Source of the DNA: Shewanella psychromarinicola
GTDB lineage: Bacteria; Pseudomonadota; Gammaproteobacteria; Enterobacterales; Shewanellaceae
NCBI RefSeq assembly: GCF_003855155.1
Contig: NZ_CP034073.1
Coordinates: 2,604,001 to 2,668,000 of the forward strand
Length of the DNA stretch: 64,000 nt
Direction of reading: 5' to 3'
A program made the translations under genes and the position numbers. The notes under the pieces were generated by a model that worked only from the letters and a program-made list of their open reading frames with translations, searched no databases and was not told the origin of the DNA. Position 1 is the stretch's first letter; the number at the start of each line of letters is the position of its first letter. This document shows, piece after piece, positions 35,990 through 45,622 of the stretch.

Positions 35990-37147
35990 ATGAAAAACTT
36001 TGACTTTCACAACCCGACAAAAATTCTTTTTGGTAAAGGCCGTATTGCGGACCTGAACGATCATGTTCCAGCAGACGCAAAAGTGTTGATTATCTATGGC
36101 GGCGGCAGCGCGGAACGAACCGGCGTCCTAGGGCAAGTGCGCGCAGCACTTTGTGATCGCACATTCATTGAGTTTGGCGGTATAGAGCCGAACCCACGTT
36201 ATGCCACTACGCTTAATGCTGTCCAAGCGATCAAGGATAACGACATCACTTTCCTACTTGCCGTTGGCGGCGGGTCTGTTATCGATGCGACCAAATTCAT
36301 TGCAATGGCGGCGTTATATGAAGGCGACCCTTGGGAGATCCTTACTTCCGGCAGCTCGAAGGTGACGGCAGCGATGCCATTAGGCTCTGTGCTGACGCTA
36401 CCTGCGACAGGTTCAGAGATGAACAATGGCGGTGTGATCACCAACCCTGAGAAGATAGCGAAGCTTCCTTTTAGAAGTCCACATTGCTACCCCGTCTTTT
36501 CTGTGCTCGATCCTGAGCTTACTTATACTCTGCCTGCTCGTCAGATTGCCAACGGTGCGGCCGATGCCTTTGTACACATCGTCGAACAGTATCTTACTTA
36601 CCCAAGTGCCTCACACGTTCAGGACGGTTTTGCCGAGTCCCTACTGCGCACGCTGATCGATCTTGGTCCTAAATCGCTTGAGACACCTGAAGATTACGAT
36701 ATCCGCGCCAGTCTGATGTGGACAGCAACGCTGGCCCTGAACGGATTAATTGGTGCCGGTGTGCCGCAAGATTGGGCTACTCACATGATTGGACACGAGA
36801 TCACTGCGCTCAATGATACCGACCACGCGCGCACCCTTGCGGTTGTGCTGCCGTCTCTGTTGAGCGATCAGCGCGGCCACAAATACGAAAAATTGTTGCA
36901 ATATGCCACTAATGTCTGGGGTATCAATGAGGGATCCGATGACCAGCGGATTGATGCTGCAATCGACGCAACGCGAGCGTTCTTCGAGAAACTCGGGATC
37001 AAGACTCGGTTGAGTGACTATGGCATTGCCGCAGCCGAAATCGAGCTTATCGTTACGGCCTTGCAGGAACATGGTATGACCGCCCTTGGCGAACACAATG
37101 ACATCACCCCTAGCGATGTACGTCGTATTCTCGAGGCGTCACTTTAG
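35990..37147 (+). CDS. yqhD: Iron-type alcohol/aldehyde reductase (YqhD-like)
   Basis: A 385-residue group III metal-dependent alcohol dehydrogenase. E. coli YqhD reduces many short and toxic aldehydes with NADPH. Seen here are the start MKNFDFHNPTKILFGKG, the nucleotide loop GGGSVIDATKF, and the four metal ligands Asp192, His196, His265 and His279 in ADAFVH, THMIGHE and DTDHA. AGAAGGAA precedes the start. The G+C content seems higher than in neighbouring core genes, suggesting transfer. It is followed by an aldehyde dehydrogenase on the same strand, so it is probably part of one aldehyde-detoxifying unit. Confidence 0.92.
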   Translation: MKNFDFHNPTKILFGKGRIADLNDHVPADAKVLIIYGGGSAERTGVLGQVRAALCDRTFIEFGGIEPNPRYATTLNAVQAIKDNDITFLLAVGGGSVIDATKFIAMAALYEGDPWEILTSGSSKVTAAMPLGSVLTLPATGSEMNNGGVITNPEKIAKLPFRSPHCYPVFSVLDPELTYTLPARQIANGAADAFVHIVEQYLTYPSASHVQDGFAESLLRTLIDLGPKSLETPEDYDIRASLMWTATLALNGLIGAGVPQDWATHMIGHEITALNDTDHARTLAVVLPSLLSDQRGHKYEKLLQYATNVWGINEGSDDQRIDAAIDATRAFFEKLGIKTRLSDYGIAAAEIELIVTALQEHGMTALGEHNDITPSDVRRILEASL

Positions 37148-37383
37148 CGGATATTGGGCACGACACAGACAAATATAACGAACCGGTAATGGGTTCTGCC
37201 CGCCCGAAGGGCGAAACCAAGAAAGACTCGTTAACTTTGATTGAGGCCGCGATCCCTGTGGCTGGCGACAATCAGATGGTACTGACTTCGCCCTAGGGCG
37301 TTAGCTTTTGCAATACAAGATCGGGGGCCGGTTCTCAAACACCTATCCCCCGGTTGGTAAATTACCCAACAAAGGTAACTATT

Positions 37384-38766
37384 ATGACTTATGAAACACG
37401 TAACCCCTACACGGGCGATCTTCTGGAAACATTCCCAGACGCAACCGACTCTGAGGTTAACCAAGCGATTGAAAAAGCGCACACTGCTTTTTTATCGTGG
37501 AAGGAAACCGAGTTTGTTGAGCGCGCACGCGTGATGCATGCCGCGGCTAAAATATTACGCCGTGACGTTGATTATTTCGCCAATCTGCTCACTGTTGAGA
37601 TGGGCAAACTTGTGCCCGAAGCTAAAGCCGAAGTTGCGCTGTCGGCGGATATCTTCGACTACTATGCAGAGAATGCACAGACGCTGTTGGCACCTCAAAA
37701 GCTGCCAGTGGCTGAAGGCGAAGCGGTAATTTACGCTGAACCGCTGGGCGTATTATTGGCGATAGAACCATGGAACTTCCCGTTCTATCAGGTAGTCCGC
37801 ATTGCCGCACCACAAATGTCGGCAGGTAATACCCTGTTGCTCAAGCATGCGTCCAATGTTCCGCAGGCTGCTGCTGCGTTCGAAAAATTGATGCTCGATG
37901 CTGGTCTGCCTGAGGGTGTGTTTAAGAATCTTTATGCCACACGGTCGCAACTCGAAACCATTATCAATGATCCGCGCGTCCACGGCGTGGCATTGACTGG
38001 GTCGGAAGGCGCCGGTGCAGTCGTTGCAGCGCAGGCAGGCAAGGCGTTAAAAAAATCGACACTTGAACTTGGCGGTGCAGATGCATTCGTGGTTCTCGCC
38101 GATGCTGAGATGGAAAAAACCATTGACTGGGCGGTCTTAGGGCGGCACTGGAATGGTGGCCAAGTCTGTGTGTCCTCTAAGCGGATGATCATTGTTGATG
38201 ACGTCTATGATACGTTTCTTGAGGGTTATATCGCCGGGGTTGCGAGACTCAAAGCGGGTGATCCGTTTGAGCCAACCACCACCTTGGCGCCACTTTCTTC
38301 CAAGGCGGCCGCAGAAGAAATTAAGGACAAGATACGCCAGGCGGTTTCTTTTGGTGCTACGGCAACGGAAGTAGGGCCAATCGTTCCCAATTCAGGCAAT
38401 TTCGTTCAGCCGACCATTCTGACCGATATTTCACAAGACAACCCTGCGCGCTATTGGGAATTCTTCGGTCCGGTCTCTATGTTGTTTCGTGCCAAGGATG
38501 AAGATGACGCAGTGCAGATTGCAAATGATTCACCGTTTGGTCTGGGCGGGTCTGTTTTTACCGCCAATCCAAAGCATGGCGCAGAAGTGGCTAAGCGTAT
38601 AACCACGGGTATGGTGTTCGTCAATCACCCTACCATGGCCAAGGCGGACTTGCCCTTTGGTGGCGTTAAACGTTCAGGCTATGGCCGTGAACTTGTGGGT
38701 CTGGGCATCAAGGAGTTTGTTAACCATAAACTCATTGCCGTGGTTGATATAGACGCCCCTTTCTAG
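37384..38766 (+). CDS. NAD(P)-dependent succinate-semialdehyde-type dehydrogenase
   Basis: A 460-residue aldehyde dehydrogenase. The start at 37384 follows AAAGG; the 10 extra codons upstream lack a ribosome-binding site. Motifs: PWNFPFYQV, TGSEGAG, the general base Glu228 in LELGGADAF and the catalytic Cys262 in GGQVCVSSKR, then EEFFGPV-like WEFFGPV and PFGGVKRSGYGRE. Overall pattern is of the short GabD/Sad group that oxidises succinate semialdehyde and related aldehydes. It lies 236 bp after yqhD, with a GCCC-GAA-GGGC hairpin in the gap. Its TAG stop touches repeat array R6. Confidence 0.9.
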   Translation: MTYETRNPYTGDLLETFPDATDSEVNQAIEKAHTAFLSWKETEFVERARVMHAAAKILRRDVDYFANLLTVEMGKLVPEAKAEVALSADIFDYYAENAQTLLAPQKLPVAEGEAVIYAEPLGVLLAIEPWNFPFYQVVRIAAPQMSAGNTLLLKHASNVPQAAAAFEKLMLDAGLPEGVFKNLYATRSQLETIINDPRVHGVALTGSEGAGAVVAAQAGKALKKSTLELGGADAFVVLADAEMEKTIDWAVLGRHWNGGQVCVSSKRMIIVDDVYDTFLEGYIAGVARLKAGDPFEPTTTLAPLSSKAAAEEIKDKIRQAVSFGATATEVGPIVPNSGNFVQPTILTDISQDNPARYWEFFGPVSMLFRAKDEDDAVQIANDSPFGLGGSVFTANPKHGAEVAKRITTGMVFVNHPTMAKADLPFGGVKRSGYGRELVGLGIKEFVNHKLIAVVDIDAPF

Positions 38767-39062
38767 TCAATCGCTTCTAGATTCCTGGCAGCTTGGCTGC
38801 TAGGGCTATACAAGCCAAGAGCCTAGAACGCTGCGCTGCTGGGACGCTACGCGGCTAGATGCTATAAAATCTTAGCAGCGAAGCTGTTCTTAGCAGGACG
38901 TAGTCCGCCCTAGAAGCGAAGCGCACTATCCCCATAGCGGCCTAGGATCTTAGCAGCGAAGCGACACTAGCAGGACGTGGTCCGTCCTAGCATTTAGATG
39001 AGCGATGACAAGCCAAGAGCGCTGTATTATCGCTTGTCACCTCTCAATATCGCTTGTCACCT
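38766..39062. repeat. CTAG mini-hairpin repeat array R6
   Basis: It includes a CCTAGAACGCTGCGCTGCTGG..GGCTAGATGCTATAAAATC block, CAGC-GAA-GCTG, and two GGAC..GTCC hairpins with less usual loops (GTA and GTG). The end has tandem ATCGCTTGTCACCTCT-like repeats (39027-39065). Confidence 0.9.
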
Positions 39063-39170
39063 CTGTCACCATTATAGGGTTTGAAAAAACTATGTTTTTC
39101 AATGTCTAGCTTGTAAAAAACTCTTTTGTCGTTCACAGTTAATCCTCATAACTTTTAACAACTAATAAAC

Positions 39171-42100
39171 ATGACTAGACTATCGAGTTACAAAAATGCG
39201 CTTAAATTGGCTATTGGAGTATTTACTTCTGGCTTAGTTATTAGTTTTGTTACAGCCCTGAGTGTTAATCATCAAAATAAATCCATCATTACTAGCTCTC
39301 TTGAAGCGGTGACTGAGCAAGTTGCCAATAATATTGTTGATCGTATCGTACTATATCAATATGGTTTACGAGGTGCTCGAGGGATTATTTATACGGTTGG
39401 TGAAGATAATATTTCACGTGAACTCTTTAAAAAATACAGCTTAACACGTGATTTTAAAGGTGAATTCCCCGGTGCTCGAGGGTTTGGTTACATCCGACGA
39501 GTGCCTGCAGCTGATGAAGCGAATTTTGTTGCCAAAGCCAAGCTTGATGATTGGCCAAATTATAGTGTCAGTCAGCTTAGCCCTCATGATGATGAACGAT
39601 ATTTGATTGACTATATCGAACCCGTTGAGCGTAACCTTGCCGCCGTTGGCTTAGATATTGCCTCTGAGAAAAACCGTAAAAATGCGGCACAACAAGCATA
39701 TTTAACCGGGGAAGTACGGTTAACGGGGCCGATCACGTTAGTCCAGGCGACAGGTCATCCGTTACAAGCTTTTTTAATTCTAATGCCCATTTACCGTACT
39801 GGTTTTACCCCTGCGACCCCTGAGTTAAGGGCGGCAGAAGCATTTGGGTGGAGTTATGCTCCCTTAGTGGCTAATGAGGTTTTTGAGGAGATCAATTTAT
39901 CCCGTCAGAAGTCTAAGTTATTGATCAATGATGTGACCGATGAGCAAAACAATGTCTCGTTTTATGAAACCCATGTTGGTGATGCCAATCCGTTATCGTC
40001 TTATTCCGCGGCATTAGATCGCGATATATTTGGGCGTAAATGGAACATATCATTAGTGGCTTATCCTGAATTTGTCAGTGGTTTACATTTAACGTCACCT
40101 AATATTGTCTTTAGTTATGGCTTAATTGTCAGTTTGTTATTGGCTGGGTTGCTTGGGTTTTACGGCTACGCATTAGGACGTAAAAATCTGATTTTAAAGG
40201 ATAATGAAAGGCGTTCTAATATTTTAGAACATTCGCTCGATGCCATTATAAGTTTCGATTGTAATGGTATCATCACCAGTTGGAATGATGGTGCGGTAAC
40301 GATTTTTGGTTATGAAAAACATGAGGTGATTGGCTTCAAGAAAACCGCATTTATTGTACCCATAGAGGGCTATGATGCAGAAGCTGAACAGTTTAATCAG
40401 GTGCTTGACGGTAAATCATTATTAAATTTTGTTTGTGAGCATAAACGAAAAGACAATGTATTACTGTCGACCTCGATGACGTCACTAGCTATTTATAATG
40501 AGTTCGGCAAAATCATCGGAGTCAGCCAGACTATTCGAGATATCACAGCACAACATAATGCGGAAAAACAAATTTTAGGCATCAATGCCAGTCTTGAGCG
40601 TAAGGTGTCCAAACGTACTCATGCGTTACAACAAGCACTATCAGAAAATAAAACCTTACTTGATAATATTAATAAGCAGTTACTTTATTCTGAGACGGAT
40701 AAAAATGGCGTTATTTTGGCGGTAAATGATTATTTTTGTCAAACATCTGGATTTACTCGCGAACAAATGGTCGGTAAAAAACATTCTATTATAAAGTCGA
40801 ATGAACATGATGATGCGTTTTGGAAACACATGTGGCAAACCATTAACGCTGGCCAGACTTGGCATAATGAAATTTGTAACCATGATAGCCAAGGCAATGT
40901 TAAATGGCTTGATACTGTAATTGCGCCAGTTATGGATGAGAAGGGTAATCTTGATCGCTGTATTGCTCTGAGGATTGATATTACTGAACGTAAAAATGCT
41001 CAACTTGAAAAGAATAAACTCGCTTCTTTACTCACTAATGTGCTTGCTGCAGCAACAGAAATTGCCATCATTTCAACTGATAATGACGGTATCATTACTA
41101 TTTTTAATCGTGGTGCCGAGTTATTACTCGGGTATCAGGCTGAAGAGATTGTGGGTAAACAAAGCCGTGGGATAATGCATCTTGCTGCTGAAGTCCACCA
41201 ACGCAGTAAAGCGTTAAGTGAAGAGTTTGGTGAACAGATTAGTGCTTTTGATGTGTTTGTTTATAAGCCAAGAACCCAAGGGCCTGAAACGCGCACTTGG
41301 ACCTATATCCGTAAAGATTTGTCTCAGTGCCAAGTGTCGTTGTCGGTTTCGGCTATGCGTGATCAAAGCGGAGAGATTATTGGCTATTTAGGCGTTGCAG
41401 TGAATATTGATACGATGCTTAAGCAACAAGAAGAGTTAGTGTCTGCCAGTAATCAACTGATCCAAGCGGCTGAGGTAGCAGAGTTGGGTATTTGGAATTT
41501 AGAGTTAGATACTAATATCTTGCAGTGGAACGATCGTATGTTTGCAATGTACGATTATCCATTAGCACTCAAGGAAGAGGCGTTAAGTTACCAGCATTGG
41601 AAACAACGAATTCATCCCGATGATATTGATATGGCTGAACTTGCTTTACAGCAAACCATCGACTCAAACAAACCTTATGAGCCGACATTCCGAATTATTA
41701 CCCGCTCGAATCAAATTCGCTATATACAAGCGGGAGGCCAAATTAGTTACGACAAATCAGGTAAGCCGTTGCGCGTGATTGGGATTAATCGTGATATTAC
41801 TGATCAACGCGAATTAGAGCAAACCTTGCGTTTAGCCAAAGAAGCTGCAGATGCAGCCAGTGCCGCAAAATCAGCTTTCTTAGCCAATATGAGCCATGAA
41901 ATACGTACCCCGATGAATGCCGTGTTAGGCATGTTACAACTTATTCAGCATTCAGAGATGAGTCGCCAACAAGCTGATTATGTCACTAAGGCCGAGATTG
42001 CTGCTAAGTCATTATTGGGACTGTTAAATGATATTTTAGACTTTTCTAAAATTGATGCAGGTAAGCTAGAACTTTATTTGCACTCGTTTCAACTCGAAAC

Positions 42101-43814
42101 GTTAATGCGTGAGTTAGCGGTGATGTTGGCGACCAATGCACACAGTAAAAATGTAGAAGTTATTTTTGATTTAGATCCTGCTATTCCATACCTGATTGAA
42201 GGTGATGAGCTTCGTTTGCGTCAAGTGTTGTTAAACCTTGCGGGTAATGCGATTAAATTTACCTCAGAAGGTCACGTGATTGTCAGTGTGCACTGCAATA
42301 AATTTGATGCAAACCAAGTGAATTTAACTATTTCTATTACAGACACAGGCATCGGCATTAGTCAGGATCAAGCAAATAAAATTTTCCAAGGTTTTGTTCA
42401 AGCAGAGTCATCAACCTCAAGACGATTCGGTGGTACAGGATTGGGATTAGCGATTACTAAACGCCTAGTGGAGTTAATGGGCGGTAAATTAGCCCTAACG
42501 AGTCATATTGGCGAGGGAAGTCGATTTTGGTTTGATTTGACGTTTAATATTGTTGAAGTAAACAACCACGATTTTGATATCGATTTGCAGGGTAAGAATA
42601 TTCTGCTTGTTGATGACAGTAAGATGAGCCGTAAAATTTTATCAAAAACCTTAATGACCCATGGCGCTTATGTTAATGAAGCTAAGAACAGTAAACAGGC
42701 TATCAATCTTGTTGAGCAAAGCGTAAATGCCACTAACCATTATGATGTCATTATTATGGATTGGCGCATGCCAGATAAGAATGGCTTAGACACTGCCAAT
42801 CACATTCAAACGATGTTTGCTGCCGGTAAAGCCCCTGCCATTATTATGTTGACGGCTTATGGCGCTGAAGTAATGGAACAAACCAAGCAATATCATCAAC
42901 AGCCGTTTGTGAGTTTGTTGGTCAAGCCGGTGACGGCCAATTTAATGCTTGAGACGGTTTACCAAGCTATTAATGGTGTAGACCGACCTATACAATCTAA
43001 AAAAATAACCCATGTGGCATTAAAAGGTGTCAGGGTATTAGTGGTTGAAGATAACCAGCTTAACCGTCAAGTTATTGATGAATTATTGCGACTACAAGGT
43101 GCGATTGTGACATTGGCTAAAGGCGGTATTGAGGGCGTAGAGTGGGTGACTAAGTCGAATAATCAATTTGATATTGTGATCATGGACATGCAGATGCCCG
43201 ATATGGATGGGCTTGAGGCCACTCGCCTTATTCGTGCTGATGGCCGATTTAATGATTTATCTATTTTAGCCATGACGGCCAACGCATCTCTTGCCGATAA
43301 AGTATTATGCCTTGAGGCGGGTATGAATGATCATATTGGTAAGCCAATAGATATGACGAGTTTATTACCTTGTATGCTTAACCTGTTGAACCAAGAAAAC
43401 AACGCTTACTATCATCTGCCTATGACGTTACCTGAAGTGTTTAACGAGGGCGACGATGATCTGATTATAGAAAATCCCGATTCTATTTTACGTCGTTTTG
43501 GTGGTGAACGTGGGTTTATTATTGATGTGAAACATCTTTTTGCATCAGAAATGTCAGATCAATTACTGGCGCTTACTCAAGCGTTTGCACAACATGATGA
43601 CAATCTTATCGGTAGTATTGCCCATACTATTAAAGGTACCTCGAGCAATATTGGTGCTAAGCGACTGGCCGCTTTTGCCGCTTCGCTGGAGCAAAATATA
43701 AACAATGGCATTAATGTTGATTCAGTTGATTATCTGAGCCAAATGCAAGACCTGATTAATGATAGTTTGCAGATGTTAGATACTTTATTTCCAGACGATA
43801 GTGCTGCACCCTAG
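39171..43814 (+). CDS. CHASE-PAS hybrid histidine kinase with two receivers and Hpt
   Basis: A 1,547-residue membrane sensor carrying a complete phosphorelay. A first membrane segment (~12-33) is followed by a periplasmic CHASE domain (~45-290, with PGARGFGYIRRVP and LDIASEKNR) and a second segment (~318-340). Then come four PAS domains (~350-870). HisKA has His909 in SHEIRTPMN. HATPase_c has the N box NLAGNAIKFT and GGTGLGLAITKRL. Receiver 1 has Asp1197, receiver 2 has Asp1339, and Hpt has His1485 in HTIKGTSSNIG. No response regulator gene is adjacent. The TAG stop lies in repeat array R7. Confidence 0.95.
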   Translation: MTRLSSYKNALKLAIGVFTSGLVISFVTALSVNHQNKSIITSSLEAVTEQVANNIVDRIVLYQYGLRGARGIIYTVGEDNISRELFKKYSLTRDFKGEFPGARGFGYIRRVPAADEANFVAKAKLDDWPNYSVSQLSPHDDERYLIDYIEPVERNLAAVGLDIASEKNRKNAAQQAYLTGEVRLTGPITLVQATGHPLQAFLILMPIYRTGFTPATPELRAAEAFGWSYAPLVANEVFEEINLSRQKSKLLINDVTDEQNNVSFYETHVGDANPLSSYSAALDRDIFGRKWNISLVAYPEFVSGLHLTSPNIVFSYGLIVSLLLAGLLGFYGYALGRKNLILKDNERRSNILEHSLDAIISFDCNGIITSWNDGAVTIFGYEKHEVIGFKKTAFIVPIEGYDAEAEQFNQVLDGKSLLNFVCEHKRKDNVLLSTSMTSLAIYNEFGKIIGVSQTIRDITAQHNAEKQILGINASLERKVSKRTHALQQALSENKTLLDNINKQLLYSETDKNGVILAVNDYFCQTSGFTREQMVGKKHSIIKSNEHDDAFWKHMWQTINAGQTWHNEICNHDSQGNVKWLDTVIAPVMDEKGNLDRCIALRIDITERKNAQLEKNKLASLLTNVLAAATEIAIISTDNDGIITIFNRGAELLLGYQAEEIVGKQSRGIMHLAAEVHQRSKALSEEFGEQISAFDVFVYKPRTQGPETRTWTYIRKDLSQCQVSLSVSAMRDQSGEIIGYLGVAVNIDTMLKQQEELVSASNQLIQAAEVAELGIWNLELDTNILQWNDRMFAMYDYPLALKEEALSYQHWKQRIHPDDIDMAELALQQTIDSNKPYEPTFRIITRSNQIRYIQAGGQISYDKSGKPLRVIGINRDITDQRELEQTLRLAKEAADAASAAKSAFLANMSHEIRTPMNAVLGMLQLIQHSEMSRQQADYVTKAEIAAKSLLGLLNDILDFSKIDAGKLELYLHSFQLETLMRELAVMLATNAHSKNVEVIFDLDPAIPYLIEGDELRLRQVLLNLAGNAIKFTSEGHVIVSVHCNKFDANQVNLTISITDTGIGISQDQANKIFQGFVQAESSTSRRFGGTGLGLAITKRLVELMGGKLALTSHIGEGSRFWFDLTFNIVEVNNHDFDIDLQGKNILLVDDSKMSRKILSKTLMTHGAYVNEAKNSKQAINLVEQSVNATNHYDVIIMDWRMPDKNGLDTANHIQTMFAAGKAPAIIMLTAYGAEVMEQTKQYHQQPFVSLLVKPVTANLMLETVYQAINGVDRPIQSKKITHVALKGVRVLVVEDNQLNRQVIDELLRLQGAIVTLAKGGIEGVEWVTKSNNQFDIVIMDMQMPDMDGLEATRLIRADGRFNDLSILAMTANASLADKVLCLEAGMNDHIGKPIDMTSLLPCMLNLLNQENNAYYHLPMTLPEVFNEGDDDLIIENPDSILRRFGGERGFIIDVKHLFASEMSDQLLALTQAFAQHDDNLIGSIAHTIKGTSSNIGAKRLAAFAASLEQNINNGINVDSVDYLSQMQDLINDSLQMLDTLFPDDSAAP

Positions 43815-44062
43815 CAGGACGAAGTCCGCCCTAAAATCTAGATGACAGGCGATGACAGGCGATGACAAGCCAAGAGCCTAGAACGCTACGCTGCTAGGAC
43901 GCTTTGCGGCTAGAGGCTATACAAGCAAAAAGCGCAAAGCCTAGAACGCTACGCTGCTAGGACGCTTCGCGGCTAGAGGCTATACAATCAACAGCCTAGT
44001 CGCGCAGCGACTCAATCTTAGCAGCGAAGCTGTCCTTAGCAGGACGCAGTCCGCCCTAGAAT
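43813..44062. repeat. CTAG mini-hairpin repeat array R7
   Basis: It begins with CTAGCAGGACGAAGTCCG, whose TAG is the stop codon of the kinase gene. It continues with tandem GATGACAGGC repeats, two CCTAGAACGCT..GGCTAGAGGCTATAC blocks, and the GTCGC-GCA-GCGAC, CAGC-GAA-GCTG and GGAC-GCA-GTCC hairpins. Confidence 0.95.
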
Positions 44063-44068
44063 AGGGTG

Positions 44069-45037
44069 TTAAAATTTATGGCGATAACCTAAGGTATAAG
44101 CTATGTCAGCAGTGTTATCCATGTTTAAAACGTTCTCAATCATGGTGATCTCGAGTGCGCTACGATTGAAATAATAACGATAACCCAGTAAAGCTTCATT
44201 AGACGCTTCGGAGAAGTTTTCATCCCAGCTCACCATCCCATCATAGCGGTGGTATTCAGCTAACCAGCCATGACGGCCTGTACGGTATTCATAACCCAGT
44301 CCCAGCATTAAGTAATGTGATTCATAGGCGTTTTGCGAGAGTGGGTCTTTACTGTGCAGGAAACTAACACCTAGGGTTGAATTAACATGGTGATTGCCAT
44401 TATGGAAGCCGTAATTAATTTGTACGCTTTGCTGAAAACTTTTATCGGCAAATGGGCCCGAATCGACATATTTGTAGTACAAGGTACCCCCAACGGAAAT
44501 ACCATGATGCTCATTTTGTAATAATTGATAACCTAAATATGCACTAAGAGCATTATTGAGAGTTTCGCCACTAAAATTATCAATATCGATAGCGTATTTT
44601 TCAGATCGGATTTGATTTTGGTGTTTAGCTTGCTGGTTACGACCATTTTGATCAAAACCAGCAGCATCGTGGAACCACATCGTTAATGAGTCTAGATGAT
44701 TATCACCGCTAAACTGCCAAGTGTAATTGGCATCAAACAGTAAATCGTCTGTGATTTGCCATTTAAGACCGCTGCGAATCGCATTTTGATAGTAGTCTGC
44801 TAATAGTTCGTCTGATTCTGACCAGATGCTGGCCGCATTAGCTGTGATGTACCATTCTTTTTGCCCTTGAGGCAACGAAAAGCCAGAGCGCATAAGTGGA
44901 CTGAGATTGAGAGACTGCATTGGTGATTGTGCATATACCTGTAAAGGTCCGTAATCATCAAAACTCACCACTTGAGCATATGCAGGAAAGATAGACGAAA
45001 TACTCAGTACAGATATCAATTTAAGGTGGGTCTTCAT
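44069..45037 (-). CDS. DUF3187-type outer-membrane protein
   Basis: A 322-residue exported protein with a signal peptide (MKTHLKLISVLSISSIFPAYA). After that come alternating amphipathic strands with aromatic girdle residues and a C-terminal Phe (GYRHKF), as in outer-membrane barrels. The pattern (SPLMRSGFSLPQ, WSESDELLADYYQN) matches DUF3187 proteins as I recall them. Function is unknown. It stands alone between repeat array R7 and the FlhB/FliK-like pair. Confidence 0.75.
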   Translation of the reverse strand: MKTHLKLISVLSISSIFPAYAQVVSFDDYGPLQVYAQSPMQSLNLSPLMRSGFSLPQGQKEWYITANAASIWSESDELLADYYQNAIRSGLKWQITDDLLFDANYTWQFSGDNHLDSLTMWFHDAAGFDQNGRNQQAKHQNQIRSEKYAIDIDNFSGETLNNALSAYLGYQLLQNEHHGISVGGTLYYKYVDSGPFADKSFQQSVQINYGFHNGNHHVNSTLGVSFLHSKDPLSQNAYESHYLMLGLGYEYRTGRHGWLAEYHRYDGMVSWDENFSEASNEALLGYRYYFNRSALEITMIENVLNMDNTADIAYTLGYRHKF

Positions 45038-45299
45038 CGCTATTTCTCGTGTTAACGCTTCAGTTAATATCTGAATTTGTCTTAGAATCAGTATGTTATT
45101 AATTGAAAAGGTGAATTTTATTACTCATTTAAGCCCTTTCTTAGGTTGCTAACTGGTGAAGTTGTACCCTTTATAATGGTATAAAATCAGAATTTGAATG
45201 TCCAAACTGGAAACTGTGAATCTGACTTACCCATTGGTACTGGGTTAACCTCTCTAAACCATTAACCTATTTAACCTCAGGCTATGTTGGCAGCACCTT

Positions 45300-45614
45300 T
45301 TAAGCTTGAGCGACAATTTTTTGATGAAGAGTATTCCATTGTTCAGGGAATTTCCCCTCCAGCATGTATACAAATGCAATCAGCTCTGCGATCAATAAAT
45401 ACAGCTCTTTAGGCACTTCGTCACCTAATTCTAACAGTTGTAAAAACTCACTTAAGTGTGGATCTTGATGAATATGGATCCCCGCGTCTTTGGCGATTAA
45501 TATCATCTCTTCGGCAACTAAATCCTTACCTGTAGCAGTAATTTTAGGAGCACTTTTACCATCAAAACTAAGTGCAACAGCTTGCTGAATTTTTTGGGAG
45601 TCATCTTTCATCAT
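45300..45614 (-). CDS. FlhB C-terminal-domain-like protein (FhlB type)
   Basis: A 104-residue protein corresponding to the cytoplasmic C-terminal domain of FlhB/YscU (AVALSFDGKSAPKITATGKD, then AGIHIHQDPHLSEFLQLLEL, then ELYLLIAELIAFVYML). It lacks the membrane part and the NPTH autocleavage motif, as in stand-alone FhlB proteins. It sits 8 bp downstream of the FliK-like gene and is probably co-transcribed. In the family it can partly replace cleaved FlhB C-terminus; whether it does so here is inference. Confidence 0.85.
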   Translation of the reverse strand: MMKDDSQKIQQAVALSFDGKSAPKITATGKDLVAEEMILIAKDAGIHIHQDPHLSEFLQLLELGDEVPKELYLLIAELIAFVYMLEGKFPEQWNTLHQKIVAQA

Positions 45615-45622
45615 GTTCTCTA

